Shown here: positions 45,061-57,935 of the stretch, piece after piece | Layout of the letters: each line of letters opens with the position of its first letter | How positions within the stretch are numbered: position 1 is the stretch's first letter | Assembly: GCF_964340395.1 (NCBI RefSeq) | Contig: NC_135550.1 | Coordinates: 10,051,908-10,115,907, forward strand | Source: Glandiceps talaboti | Taxonomy: Eukaryota > Hemichordata > Enteropneusta > Spengelidae | DNA: 64,000 bases | Direction: 5' to 3' | The notes under the pieces: model-generated | Told to the model about the DNA's origin: nothing | The model's database searches: none | The model's input: only the letters and a program-made list of their open reading frames with translations | Position numbers and translations under genes: made by a program

Positions 45061-45720
45061 TCTAAAATGAGCTGATATTATTCAAAACCTTGCACAGGGG
45101 TTATAAAATGGGACACGCCTATGTGACTGCAAAGTAGATTACTTCAATATGTACACATCAACAACAAACGGTCTCTCAACTGCTAAGTATTAATAGAAAT
45201 ATAATTATAATACTAAACCTCAATGCAATATAAATATGAGATATACAAAACTCGGGTCAGAGTTTAAAATACATACTTTTGGACAAAGTAGCTTGAAGAC
45301 TAATTAAATATTTGTTTTGCACTGCTGGCAGATATTGGGAACCTAAATGCGACCTCTACAGCAACTGTACAGTTCGTTGACGTCCTTTCTCCTGCATACG
45401 AAAGGCGGTCTCCAGACATAGCAAAGTGACGAGCCCAATGCTTTGTAAATAGGGAATAGGGATATGCAATCATATTGACAGGCAAATGCTGACCCTTCCG
45501 GGAGTAACATGGAAGTATAGAAAGCAATAAATTACTACAATTATTCCCGTTTCCTCTGAGTAATCTCAACAGGTATCGGATAACTAAAAGCCTTTAAAGA
45601 TGTCACATTAAGGATATCAATACATGGCAGAGGGTTCACAGATAGCATGATACATTCTTGATTAGATTCTGTGATCACCATGTTTGTCCTGACAGGCCAT
45701 TAATTTACATAATGTTTTAA

Positions 45721-45831
45721 TGACGTCACTCGCTACCCGTGTGACTAAGCCGCGGCTGTATAAATTCATATACTACGAGGACATGAATATCGGGTGAACA
45801 AACTCTACGTCGCCTCTCGGACCTCGTAAAG
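45721..45831 (+). promoter_or_regulatory. CRE + TATA promoter-like module with first-exon donor
   Basis: A perfect CRE palindrome (TGACGTCA, 45721-45728) lies 30 bp upstream of a TATA box (TATAAAT, 45759-45765) set in a small GC-rich patch (GCCGCGG). A start near 45788 is expected (inference). A GTAAAG donor-like site follows at 45826-45831, so a short, probably non-coding first exon of about 40 bases is possible. No matching downstream coding exon is identified with confidence. Confidence 0.38.
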
Positions 45832-46425
45832 TATGTGGTTTTTTCTGCTAATCTCACTATCTAGGTGGGAAGGCAGTCATGCATCGTTTGTGCGCGGTCG
45901 GTCACTCATATTCAAATAACTAATTTAGATTACTAATTATGAAGAGTATTGTGGGGCATGACATCTAGGTTCTGTCGTAAGTCATGACTACGACGGATCA
46001 TATATCTTTAATTGAGTCTCGTGAAACCATTGATTCGTGCAGCCGTCCCATCCCAAGTACACCTCAGATGTTATCTACAAGGTCATTGCAGAGACGTGTC
46101 TGTTGAAATGACTACGTTAAACTTAATCTCATGCTTATGTTGCTCATTAAAAGTGTGTTTGAAACCATTTGATTATATTTGTATACCTTACTTTATGAAT
46201 CGGTTTTAATATTCATCCTCTGTAAACAAATTACAGTAACGTTACTCTTTCTGTATAATATAGAGAATAAGGGGTTTTACATGAGACCGCGTTTACCGCG
46301 CAGTTAGTTTGTATTCATACCTGGGTGTTGTAACGATAACAATCTGGTGTCAGTCTCCTCATCACCCCTTCTCACGTCTCAACTAACTTGAGGTGCACGG
46401 GCGAAGATAGTCATACTTTGGTGCA

Positions 46426-46617
46426 ATGAATGCTTTAAATCGGCTTCATGGTGGAGATGACACAGGAAAACTGCATTTTCGTAACATTCACAGCCCACAC
46501 GACTCAAAGCTCAAGAAACAACCCAACCATACGTCAGTACCAGTTTTACTCAGGTGTTCACTTGTCAATCAAAGAAAAAGTGCCAAAGGCATAACAGGAG
46601 AAAGGCATCCCATGTGA
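46426..46617 (+). CDS. Small ORF, unknown
   Basis: An ATG-started frame of 63 codons (MNALNRLHGGDDTGKLHFR at the start), hydrophilic and basic, ending at TGA. A pyrimidine-rich stretch ending in TTGAG at about 46392 could be a 3' splice site. It lies 0.6 kb downstream of the promoter-like module at 45721, which is the main reason to list it. It may well be chance. Confidence 0.15.
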   Translation: MNALNRLHGGDDTGKLHFRNIHSPHDSKLKKQPNHTSVPVLLRCSLVNQRKSAKGITGERHPM

Positions 46618-46857
46618 ATTTATACTCCCTGTACATTTCATGTTATTGTTTTGTTCCTATATATAAAAGTAATATATAGATGATCTAAATACAGAATAGT
46701 AAAGACTTGGTGATGCTTTCAATCACAGAGTCTTGAAATTGGCCATATTTGTTTACAATTTCTTTTAAAAAGATATTTGTTTTTGTTAATCATTTCCTCG
46801 TCATGTAAAAAGTAATGACTTGAAAAGCTGGTGTTTTTTTTCTAAATCAATGTTAAC

Positions 46858-46919
46858 TGACCCTTCCTCGTCCCACTCACCATGGTTCTTCTCATGGTGA
46901 GTGGGACGTGGAAGGGTCA
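46858..46919. mobile_element. Near-perfect 27-bp stem hairpin
   Basis: The arm 46858-46884 (TGACCCTTCCTCGTCCCACT and on) pairs with 46893-46919 with a single mismatch around an 8-base loop. GAAGGGTC recurs once more just outside at 46927-46934. It could be a tiny fold-back element or the stem of a transcribed hairpin. The stem is more perfect than most animal pre-miRNAs. Confidence 0.5.
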
Positions 46920-46935
46920 CAGTTTGGAAGGGTCG

Positions 46936-46949
46936 CCAGTTGAGGGCGC
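46936..46949 (+). promoter_or_regulatory. CTCF-like site
   Basis: CCAGTTGAGGGCGC fits 13 of 14 positions of the bilaterian CTCF core consensus as commonly written (CCASYAGRKGGCRS). Similar AGAGGGCG cores occur elsewhere in the window. Confidence 0.3.
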
Positions 46950-49900
46950 TTAGTAGGACTAACTCATAAATAATTTAATAAGGTTTTCATAGTAAAGCTG
47001 GTTTATCAAAACCAGCAAAGGAAGATGTTAAAATTGAGTTAGAAAAAAGCATAACATCAGCTTTTCAAAAAAAAAATTGTAAACAGATATAGTCAATTTC
47101 AATCCCTGTGTTTCAATTGGTAAAAGCATACTTTTCTGGATACCTTAGAAATGTGAAATGGATGCTACAAACCATTTCGACTTCATTTATCAATTGTCCT
47201 GAATTTCAGCAATTAATGAACGTTGTATACATACAGATACATGCTTATGGTGCAGCTATCTTACCACCAGTGACACTGCCATAAACTTTTTATCCCACCA
47301 AAAGGTAAAACAAAATGACGCCCTCTAAGACCGGCTTTCCATATAACATAGCTATAGGGTCGGTTGGGTTAGGAAAACATGAGAAATTCATATGGCCACT
47401 CAATTCTTAATGCTACGCCAAGTGAAGCAGACAGACGTACATCTCAACTAAGGAACATGAGACACGTACAATAAAAATAGCGCTTTATATGGATATACAT
47501 TGTGTTGGTAATTTCCCTTGCGATGGAAACACAACATGCCAAAAAATAACTGATGTCGATAGACGATGGCATTGAGCAAGACGAATTGATGGGATTAGTG
47601 CTCCCATGTTCACGATAGAAGTATTTTTTATGGATAGATGCATGGCAAAATCTACATAATCGATCTATGCTTGAGAAAAAATATGTACGCCTCTCGCTAT
47701 GATAAACACATGCAAGCTTTAGCTCGAAGTACTCCTGGATAATGTCATTTCAGTCATTTAACAAAAAGCATTACTATACGTCTGTCATAGTATTGAGAAT
47801 CGTCTCGATGGGTTAAATTTGAAATAACATCCCCATGAAACGTCAATGTAATGCGTGTGATTGACCGGAAGGCTTGATTATTACAGATTATTGCAGATGT
47901 GTTCTGTTGCACATTTCTGCCGGTGCTAACGTTAACGATTTCATTATATACTCGATTCTGTTTAAAAGAACGAACGTAAACTGGTGATGTGTGATGCATT
48001 GGTGGTGCTTTCAGCCTAGAATCTTCGATTATGCTAATGAGCGCCACCCGTCTCGAGAGTTAGCAGGATTATTGCTGTATTTTGTACCGCAGCTAACAAG
48101 TGGAGTTATGCTATCCAAGTATGTTTGGGCCATAGATGACTCCATCCAATATCCGATACCTTACGATCCGGTACTGCCTCATCAATCAACATTACATCAA
48201 TACATGACAGTCTTTCGACTTGGGATCATAGGTTGTTACAAAAAGGAAATTCAACTGGGGTCAGTACAACTACTGTAAATCAATATAATCACAGCAGTTA
48301 CCAAGCTGCTACTACTATCCGTATGAGAGGTTAGCTGTCTATAAACAAGCTTAGAGTCATATCCGAAACACTGAATCTCATAAAGACAGCCAACAGCACT
48401 GTCTATACCCACGGCGAACATTATTTCTTTCCAGGGCTTTACTCGATATGACCGAGAAAGCTATAGATATAGTCATTTTCTTTTAACGATGAGCCAACAA
48501 AGAGGATTTCATTGTCAAATCTTGAGTGCTTTCATTTGTAAGCAGGAGCCAATTCAGCCATTACTTCATAAAAAACTCCTATACCGTACATTCATATAAT
48601 GACTGCCCAGGGACTGTCTTGAATCAAGAAATCAAGAAGAAATATACTTATTTCCCTAGGGAAATTTTGACTGCATTCTTCCGTGGTGTTTCTCACCGAT
48701 TTCACTGTGTCATCTTGTACAAATCCATCCTGGAATTATAAAATGCACTCACTAGCAGCAGACCAATAATGGGATACTTTCATTATTGTTCCTTGCCAAG
48801 CAAACCCATATATAACGATAGTGTAGTCAAATACAAGTAGTTGTCGGCGTGTATGAGAAACACTCTAAATAGGAATGCAGACTGTGTTAAACCAAAATGA
48901 TGTTCAACTTGTTTTCTATCAATATTGGAGAACAACAATCAGTCTTTCCAAAAGTACCACAACTAGCCCAGTCTAGAATCCATAGGCTCGATTTTCTCTC
49001 TCCACCGTCTAGCGCAATGCGAAATCACGAACCAGTTGATAGTGCAAATGAGTAAATCCTCAACTATCAGAATAATACCATATTTGGATACTGAGTAGCT
49101 GCCTCAATAAACAATCATTTGTCATGGGCAGAATTCTGTGATTGATTAACAAAGACATGGTGTTAATGAAATGTGTGGGGTAGGTTTGTTTGAATTTGAA
49201 TTTCATCTTAGGACGTCTTTGAGCTTGACGTGGAGAGATATCGGAGACAATCGAGCTCCCGTGTAGCTTCTAGAATACTAAGCCTAGAAACCATTCCAAT
49301 ATAAAATAGGTCTTTGAAATGTACAGTCGTTTGTTTTCCTTCTATATTTTCTTCCTTAATGAATCGTTTTGTAGGAAATCATGTCATTTAGCTAATTCAT
49401 ATTTTCGCGAAAAAATCATTCACAACGATGTCGCACAAAACAGCACAGTATTTCCACAAGAGCCTACCCATACACCCTCCACCAGTATCTAAGGCTTACA
49501 GAGCAGTAAATTTAATATCAAATGAATTGGAATGCGTTTTACGTAGGTAATTAGCATATGTCGTTAAACTGGGTAATGTTTGATTAGATGCAACATCAAT
49601 ACGTTTCTACACTCAAACATTGTACTATATATAGCCATATTTCTTATTCGTAAATCAGTAGCGACATGCACACCTTCATTTATCTTCATTGCCACAGACT
49701 ACTTGAGACACGTTTTCTCAATGACTGGGGCATTTATTGGCTTTAACCTGAATTATCAGTGGATACCACGTTCGATGAGGGCGACCCTTGTTAATTCTTT
49801 GTTTCCCAATTGTAACACCTTAAAATTATAATGGGTCAGTCGATGTAGGTCGGTTAAAGATTTACAGAAAGATGCAAAAAAAAGTATATGTGGATGCACA

Positions 49901-51198
49901 GAATGACTTTGAAATTCATAATCACACTTTAATATTCTGAAATGATAGTCAAAGCCAAAAGGAAACTGAACTACTTTCTAAATAAAATGTCCCGAATTTC
50001 AGCAATAAACTATAACTTTCGCTCAGACATAGACCTTCCATCGGAGGGTCTATGCTCAGACATACGCTTGCGGAGTCGCCATTTTGCAATCAGCGACGTT
50101 GGGATTTCTTCATGTCCTGCCGTAGAGAGCGTAGATTTTGTTTTTTCGTTAGACTGAAGAAATATAGGGCCGGCCGGGCCATGAGAAAGAATAGAAGTAA
50201 TTAAGGCCATCCTAATCAAAGTATGACATTTCTTCCGAAGTTTTCAACAGGTTCATAATGTATACTGTAAATATAATTTCTTCCTGTAAACAGCATCTAT
50301 ATTTGCAAAAATCAATTAGTTATTAGCTTAAACTCTGTGTCCTAGGGAAAGATTTGTCAATAATGAAGTCAGCATCGACCAATCAATCACAATCATTGAA
50401 TAACAGCAAAATGGAATCATGCCAAATAAAGAAGTATGGCTTAGCTAAAAAGTGTAATTGCTAGCGAAGTAATAGCCAGGGCCTTTCACTCTCTGGCTAA
50501 TAATTCTCTCTATAGATTTACAAGTTTTCACTTCATTTGCATGTCGCCCTGTCCATTTGGGTACGCTTCAATAATCTCTTGATAAACAAGCAAAGTTGAA
50601 TATGTGACTTCTTAATAACGAGATTATTTGCGAGGTAAATCAATTTCGTTTTTGTAAGTGCATCTTATAATCCCTAAATGCCAGAGGAAATTAAAACCCC
50701 TTTCGACAAAAAAGACCGAATTACATTCGAAAATATAATTTATCACTGTAATAAAGTATTACGTTCACGAATCTGACATTTACGCAAGAAATCATACCAC
50801 GTAATTTTCTATTATTGTGAAGTGGCGTCAACAACCGAAGTCAGATGAATACACAGTGTCTGCGTTCCCCTACATGGCGCACATGCCGTTTGTTGTTATA
50901 TTTGCTTATAATAATGTATACACCACAGGGCAGTTTATTTAACCCTGGAAATTAAAAGATTTTGAAGATAAAAAATAGCGCCAATGGCATTGTAGCATAA
51001 CTGTTTACTTTGTGTGTGTGTTTTAAAATGCAAATGAGAACTTGATGGTCTCAACAAAAGTCAACTTAAAGACTTTCCCGAAAGTTCTGACTATTTTTTT
51101 GTCAAACGTTTACATACACCGTCATTGTACTACTTATACTACTGGTAAGGGCATTATCTTCATTGCCGAGTCAATTATGACAATTTCTTGAAAGTTTA
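46950..51198. other. No gene recognised
   Basis: Moderate-length frames occur near 47754-48278 on both strands without splice or family support. A 12-bp stem (CATAGACCTTCC paired with GGAGGGTCTATG) lies at 50028-50054 beside an AAAATGGCGAC word on the minus strand. Confidence 0.4.
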
Positions 51199-51735
51199 TC
51201 CTCTTGTCTAACCATCCATGTTATTTTTGTAATATATATCACCATTTCACTGTTGCTATGGGCATGGTCTTGTTACTAGGCATATGTGCATTGTTTTTTT
51301 GTTATCCACTTGCCTAACCATCCCCACTTTTATCTTTGCAATATACACCATTAATTGGCTGTTGCTATGGCCATGGTATTGTTATTAGGTATATGTCCAT
51401 TGTTAGAATGTCTATCCACTTGTTTCTTAGTCCCAGTTGTTATCTCTGCAATGCACACCATCAAGTATCTGTTGCTATGGGCGTGGTCTTGTTACTAAGC
51501 ATATCTGCATACATTATTGGAACCTTTATTCACTTTCTTAACAATCCCAGTTTTCATCTTTGCAATATACATAATCATGTCACTGTTGTTAAGGGCATGG
51601 TCATGGTTGCTAGGGCCACCACTTGTTTCAAAACGTTTTCATCAATAAGTGCAGAATATCACTGCAGGAAACATCTCCATCAAATTTCAGCCTTATTCAC
51701 CATGTAGCTTTCGAGATACAAGTTTTTGACCAAAG
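51199..51735. repeat. Tandem repeat, ~110-bp unit, about four copies plus tail
   Basis: CTGTTGCTATGGGCATGGT and variants start at 51250, 51359, 51469 and 51583, giving steps of 109, 110 and 114 bp. Each unit also has ATCCACTTGCCTAACCATCC-like and TTTGCAATATACACCAT-like parts. The tail (51668-51732, TTTCGAGATACAAGTTTTTG) resembles the end of a dispersed invertebrate repeat family (from general knowledge, not checked). Confidence 0.65.
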
Positions 51736-51868
51736 TTGAGACTTTTAAACCTAATTTGTATATCAGTGACGTTTTTGCATCAAAAGAAAAGTAGCCTGAT
51801 AACACTTAACGAATTGCAGTGGTACAGGAGAGTTTTCCAGGCCATAGTTAATGTGTTGCAAGTCACTT

Positions 51869-51921
<53 letters not shown>

Positions 51922-52137
51922 TACACACAACATACTAATCCCCACACAATACATACATACATACATACATACATACACACACATACATACATACATACAT
52001 ACATACATACATACATACATACATACATACACACACACACGCACGCATGCATGCATGCATGCATGCATGCATACATACATACATACATACATACATACAT
52101 ACATACATACATACATACATACACACACATACATACA

Positions 52138-52169
<32 letters not shown>

Positions 52170-52206
52170 CAAACACATACATGCATACATACATACATAC
52201 ATACAT

Positions 52207-52249
<43 letters not shown>

Positions 52250-52320
52250 TATCATATCATATCATATCATATCATATCATATCATATCATATATCATATA
52301 TCATATCATATCATATCATA
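51869..52320. repeat. Large compound AC/ATAC/CATG/ACAG/ATATC microsatellite
   Basis: Successive (AC)n, (ATAC)n, (CATG)n (about 52044-52068), (ATAC)n, (ACAG)n (52206-52247) and pentanucleotide (ATATC)n (52250-52320). Its open frames on both strands are not genes. Confidence 0.92.
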
Positions 52321-52469
52321 GCTAGAATAGCCTATGAGCTGATCAAATGTCTAATTGTCCAAAACAACAAACACCAAAACATATATTAAGTAACAAAGTG
52401 TGTGTGAATTAGTTATTGGTCCGAGTGTTCATCAGAAAGTCCAAGTTTTTTGCAGAGTTCAAGATAGTA

Positions 52470-52553
52470 ATACATACATACATACATACATACATACATA
52501 CATACATACATACATACATACATACATACGTGCATGCATACATACATACATAG
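52470..52553. repeat. (ATAC)n microsatellite
   Basis: About 20 units with one GTGC interruption near 52529. Confidence 0.9.
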
Positions 52554-52600
52554 ATGGTAACAGAGCTCATGTTTTGTATTAAGTTTTGAATGTAGCTTTT

Positions 52601-52843
52601 AACCATAATGAGTAATTTGCATAATTAATGATTCTTTGTAATCGGGGAATATCGTTTGAACGCAAGCTTTAAATTTCGCATAATTTGGTAAATACATTGG
52701 TAATAACAAAGTAGATTTCAAATATAATGAGTAATTTGCATAATTAACAAATTTTGGCAATTAGGCTATATCTGAACTGAAGAATGGAAGCTTCAAATTT
52801 CGTATAATTTGGTACATACATTAATGATAACAAACTGCATTTG

Positions 52844-52924
<81 letters not shown>

Positions 52925-53200
52925 TATATTTCATCAATGTATTTTGTTAAATTTAACCATCCATTTAGATAATTAAGGAATTTAGTTTTATAAATTAGAC
53001 ATTATCTTAAGAATATAGGCGTCAACTTTCACATAACTTCTTAAAATATCACTGATGATAACAAAACGCGTGTGTCCTATACAATTCTCTGGTGTAGGTG
53101 TTACATTTAATGAGTCATTTGCATAATTAATTAGGTAATATCTGAAGAACGCAAGCTTACAATTTCATATAATTTGGTACATTTGACATACCATGTATGA
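52601..53200. repeat. Tandem repeat, ~119-bp unit, with ATTTGCAT octamer
   Basis: AATGAGTAATTTGCATAATT starts near 52607 and 52727 (step about 119 bp), and a diverged copy reads AATGAGTCATTTGCATAATT at 53109-53128. Shared parts include ATATCTGAAGAACGCAAGCTT-like and TATAATTTGGTACAT-like blocks. A (TA)n tract (52847-52929) interrupts the array, and a degraded unit lies at about 52960-53070. Confidence 0.6.
52847..52929. repeat. (TA)n microsatellite inside the 119-bp repeat array
   Basis: About 40 TA units with one GTA interruption, placed within a unit of the repeat at 52601-53200. Confidence 0.9.
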
Positions 53201-53717
53201 TGATAGTTCACAATCTGATAAAATATATGTCAGTATGAAGGAACTAATCTCTACTATCTCTATTGAAAGTATTCATGTTACATCTGGTTTTAGACACTGA
53301 TGAAATACACGCAATTCAAATATTCAGAACAATTTTAGCATATACATGAACATAACAAAGGCATTACACATTCAAATTGCATATCTAACACAACCTCAGG
53401 CTATTGTATCACGACATGATATTTTACCATCTCCTAGTAACGATTTCTCTGAGATTGCAAATCCTTTGTGAATCAAATACGTGTAGCCAAAGGGAAGATC
53501 TCCTCTCGAATATTTGCCAACAATATTCACGGCAAAACTGGATGTGTGACGTCATTGGTTAAACATTGTCGCGAGTACGTATTTCATCCAAAACTACCAA
53601 CCAACGGATTTCCTAAATCAGTTTTATTAACCGCCAAACTGAAAGTCGGAGATTAAAACTAGCTGGATAGATTGTTGTATTTCCGTTGTATGGTTTGTCA
53701 GATCTAGATTTTTGTTA

Positions 53718-53918
53718 TCAATTCATCTCTTCTAAGGCAGTACGTAGGCATGACGTTGATGCGCAGTCACCATGTCTGTCCATGAGAAAAATGCAGCAGT
53801 TCCCATCGCCATGACAACATTCTACTCTTTCTATCTGGCGGGAATTTGCATTAAGCTTAAGTTTTCTTTTTGACGACATGGCATGTTTGATATTTCGATA
53901 TATATTCATCGTTCGCAT
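53718..53918 (-). CDS. Small Cys-containing ORF, unknown
   Basis: An ATG-started frame of 66 codons. A second Met at residue 14 has a better start context (G at -3) and begins MSSKRKLKLNANSRQ. Six cysteines fall in the second half (ECC, NCC, GDC, TSC). There is no signal peptide. Family not recognised; a chance frame is likely enough that confidence is low. Confidence 0.17.
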   Translation of the reverse strand: MRTMNIYRNIKHAMSSKRKLKLNANSRQIERVECCHGDGNCCIFLMDRHGDCASTSCLRTALEEMN

Positions 53919-54941
53919 TGCTCATGCTTAACGCCCCCACCCCCGGTGTAAACAAGAAAAAGCTTTATCATTTCCAATTTGTCAAGTATAAACCAATTAT
54001 GTATATATGCCTGAATGAAAAAGCAAGAAAAACATCTAGTCTAGTGTATAAAAATGAAGAAAAAAACACATCTTTTATACTTTTTAAACCCATTAGAGTG
54101 TAATGATTGTAGTCAAGGCTTTTTTTCCAGTGTTATCTTTGTAAACATTATAACCACACAAAGGAATGTTCACAACAGAACAGTTGCTAGATTGAATTAA
54201 CATTTACCATTTAAAAAAATGTTTTCATTTGCTAATACAGCGCCATTCAATTCATAAAAGTCACTGGTGAATGAAATATGACATACAGTTATCATTAGCT
54301 GGTGGATATCAAGACGAGAATATTTGCATATTCAACAGACCGGTACTTTTCATTTGAAAATGAAGAACAGTTTTACGAATGGGGACGACAAAGTAAAATA
54401 ATTTACATATTATTTTACGTCTACACAAATTACTTATTAGTCATGTCGTGACTGTATATCATTTAGGACATATGATAACTAATGAGACTAGTGGCGTACG
54501 CATTGGTTATTCAGGGCATGATACGTTTTCATGATGAATAAGTATATACCTGCTACACAGGACGTTCGTTCCGGTTGAAGGCCACTCCGTGGCCGTTCCT
54601 GATAACGAACTCTCTTTGATAACGTGAACAGGATGATGATTGCGATAACTATCACCTGTATGACATTTTATATATGCAGTGCATGTGACGTAGTTTGCAA
54701 TTACCGAGCGGTGTCTTTCTTTGCATAGCCAGGTTCTAGTGTCCTTGTAGAGTGTCCCTATGGTGACGACGAAACGGGACAAATCACCTATTTTTTATGG
54801 TCAATTTAATGCTATGATAACAGATGAGAATTGGAACTCCCATTCCTATTGGCATGCATCTATATCATATATCTTATTACTCATAGCAACTCATTTACAT
54901 AAAAAAAAAACATTTTGAATCGTACTGCTCGTCGGCTACTT

Positions 54942-54964
54942 CACACACACACACACACACACAC

Positions 54965-55016
<52 letters not shown>

Positions 55017-55093
55017 ACCGACACACACACACACACACACAGACAGACAGACAGACACACACACACATCCGTATTCATCCATCCATCCATCCA
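54942..55093. repeat. Compound (AC)n-(ACAG)n-(ATCC)n microsatellite
   Basis: CA and CAGA blocks alternate and end in ATCC units (55076-55093), again the AC-plus-ATCC grouping. Confidence 0.9.
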
Positions 55094-56030
55094 CCCTTCA
55101 CAATATATCTATGTCTATGTCATTTGCCCACAGAGCATCTGTGAAACGAGTCGCATAACTAGCTGCCTAGGTAACCTCCTATCTCTTCGTTTAGACGGCT
55201 TACTCTGAGGTGAGAGTGAATATGTGTTTATTTATATCAACATTAAAACGTATCATTAAACATTGACACTATTGAGCCCACATGTCTACAGACCCTATAT
55301 CATCTCTACTTAAAGTCGATAATAGCCACATCTGAAATCGATTTTTTGGGGGTGACAGTTGGAATTTTTTACGATCGTCGCTATATAGAATAGATCACGT
55401 ATTGGAGAATATCAAAATGTGAGCTTACCCTTTTTAAATTCCTTGCCGAATATTTCAGCTTCATCTTGTCAAAGAACATTGATCCTCTTGGATTTCTTGT
55501 GAATATATACTATTTTCTTCAACCAAATCAGTATGGAACTGCAGCTATCTTGCAGAGCTGTAGTGTCCGCCTTGTCACACACGCTGTGTACAGGAAAGCA
55601 GTGAAGGTATCTATAAATCGACTTGCCGTATGACCTGATTTCGCTAACATGTTAAATTTCTTATATTATGCTCTCTCGTCCAGCGTATTAACGTGCCCAT
55701 CAACCATAATTTATGTTTTATGAAGTCGCTCAGCAGAAGCAGGCAAGATGCGGTATTAATATTGAAAGTAGTTCGAGAGATATTTGCATCCAAATGAGGT
55801 CACGAGGACTTTGCAAGAAACACAGGAGTAATTTAGTTAAGTAACATTCTCTGAAATTCAATTTGGTCTGAACATTTGTATTACAATTGGTCTTGTTTTT
55901 TTAATCTTCACCTCACAACGCTAGGAACAACTAAGACAACCGTGAAAATTCACCCGAGGTCCACTTAGTCAAACCTAATCCATTCTAAAGGGCCCATTAA
56001 TTTTTGGACTGTCTGATTAATTGAGGTTTC

Positions 56031-56939
56031 ATGGGTGATCTTTTATTTCTTTTTGTCTGGCTGGCTGAAGCAGTGTACTGGGAGTTCTTCCGTCATTACG
56101 ATTATGGAGCATTTATTTTTGTTAAAGTAATCTTGTACAAAGGAAAGAGATGTTTATCACTTGACCGCCTTTTCATTACGCCATGTTCGATCTCCAGTAA
56201 TTTACCATATTAATGGCAAAAAACCACAGTCCTAATATAAAGGAGTATTTACCGAAACTAGAGTGGTGAATGCGTTTGTACCATTAAGACGATGCTTGCT
56301 CTCGTAACCGTACAGCGTATTTTACCAAAAACATATGCTCCGAAAATCGTATTCACGGAAAAACTCTCAGTAAACACAGCTGGGAAAGTTTGTTTATTGT
56401 CGATACACAAAGAATTCCTACGTTCGAACATAAATGATTTTCTTGGCTTTACCTTAGACGCCGAGCTCCCTGTTAGTCTGGCTACATTGGTGCCTGCTAT
56501 TAGTTTGCATGAGTTGTTTTATGATTGCACTTCCCTTCCTAGCACTTACATCGATCACTCCATCATAATTTTTGCTGTGTGTTGACAGTAAGGAAATTGA
56601 AGGTGCAGCGTGAGTGCAGAGACTGTTAACAAGTGTATATATTTGGAATTACAAATGTCACAAACAACGTTGTTGTGGCCCTTTTTACAAAAACATCCAT
56701 GTGGCTGTTATTTATATTCCGACGGATTTAGTGTTCCGTCAGTGTGGACAACAGTTTCTGGAAGTGTTGAATCTCGTATATCTCCTAACGACTGCGAGTA
56801 CCAATCGTTACATACACTCGACGGATGTGACGATTTATTTGAACTTGGTAGTCGTAGTAGCCGACTTGTAGTAGACTTGACGTCGAAAGTGGGAGCACGG
56901 GAGTCGGAAACACACCGTCGCGTCGCTGGTTCAACCTGA
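56031..56939 (+). CDS. Candidate multi-segment coding locus, unknown
   Basis: Three long open segments lie in the same frame: 56031-56210, 56259-56582 and 56601-56936. Their stops are confined to two short clusters between them (56211-56258 and 56583-56600). The first begins with an ATG and a hydrophobic leader-like stretch (MGDLLFLFVWLAEAV). The second has an ATG at 56292 with A at -3. This pattern could be exons with tiny introns, a decayed gene, or luck in a stop-poor CpG-richer patch. The minus strand also carries overlapping open frames at 56708-57161, so strand is not certain. Confidence 0.25.
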
Positions 56940-57161
56940 AGTTCACGTTGTATCTTTTTACGAGTGGTTGAGACCATTTCGTGTTGAAAACACACCTGCT
57001 TTAATACCTGACGGACGTGTACAACGCCGAAGACGGTGATGAATCACGTGCCGGAAAGACACGCATAATCTTGACTTTTCGGCGTTACAACCTCGTTCAC
57101 AGTATACGTTTGTCGGACCCAGCGTTTTCATTGTTCCCATCCTCGTACAAAGCTTATCCAC
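56708..57161 (-). other. CpG-richer patch with overlapping minus-strand frames
   Basis: CpG is denser here than in the flanks. Two minus-strand frames overlap out of register: 57161-56958, with ATG, and 56995-56708, with ATG inside an AAAGCAG/GTGTG splice-like context. The second is Ser/Arg/Thr-rich. It could be an exon, a first-exon CpG patch, or the antisense shadow of the plus-strand frame. No family is recognised. Confidence 0.2.
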
Positions 57162-57564
57162 TGTTAATCATCTCTAATGTACGATAAAAATGGATATCGG
57201 AAATTCAATGAAGAAACATCTGGTATAAAGGGAAAAACAAGTCAGTAGATGCGTTTGTATCGTTGATGAAATGTTTTCGTTGAATGACTAATATTATGAA
57301 GGGTTTGGATTTGGGTCTAATGTGATAGTCGGTATCGTGCCCCAAGAGAATGCCACCCTGAGCTTTCACTATTAGTATATGATTGAAAATTTCAACACGT
57401 GCGAACATATTTGATTTGATTTTATTAATTTAGTCATCTGGGAGCATCATTAAATGTAATGCAAGCAATGTAACAAAATGTTACAGTATATCCACATCAT
57501 AACCCTTCATCTTAGGAAAATTCCATTCCAATCTCACTAAAACCACCCCACCCCATCCTCCAAA

Positions 57565-57935
<371 letters not shown>

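Noticed and set aside
47754-48278. Overlapping 95-97 codon frames on both strands
   Set aside because: Length is within what chance gives at this composition, there is no Met-context or splice support, and the strands contradict each other.
51336-51707. 123-codon frame across the 110-bp tandem repeat
   Set aside because: The frame exists because the unit length is near a multiple of three in part of the array; no homology and the repeats explain it.
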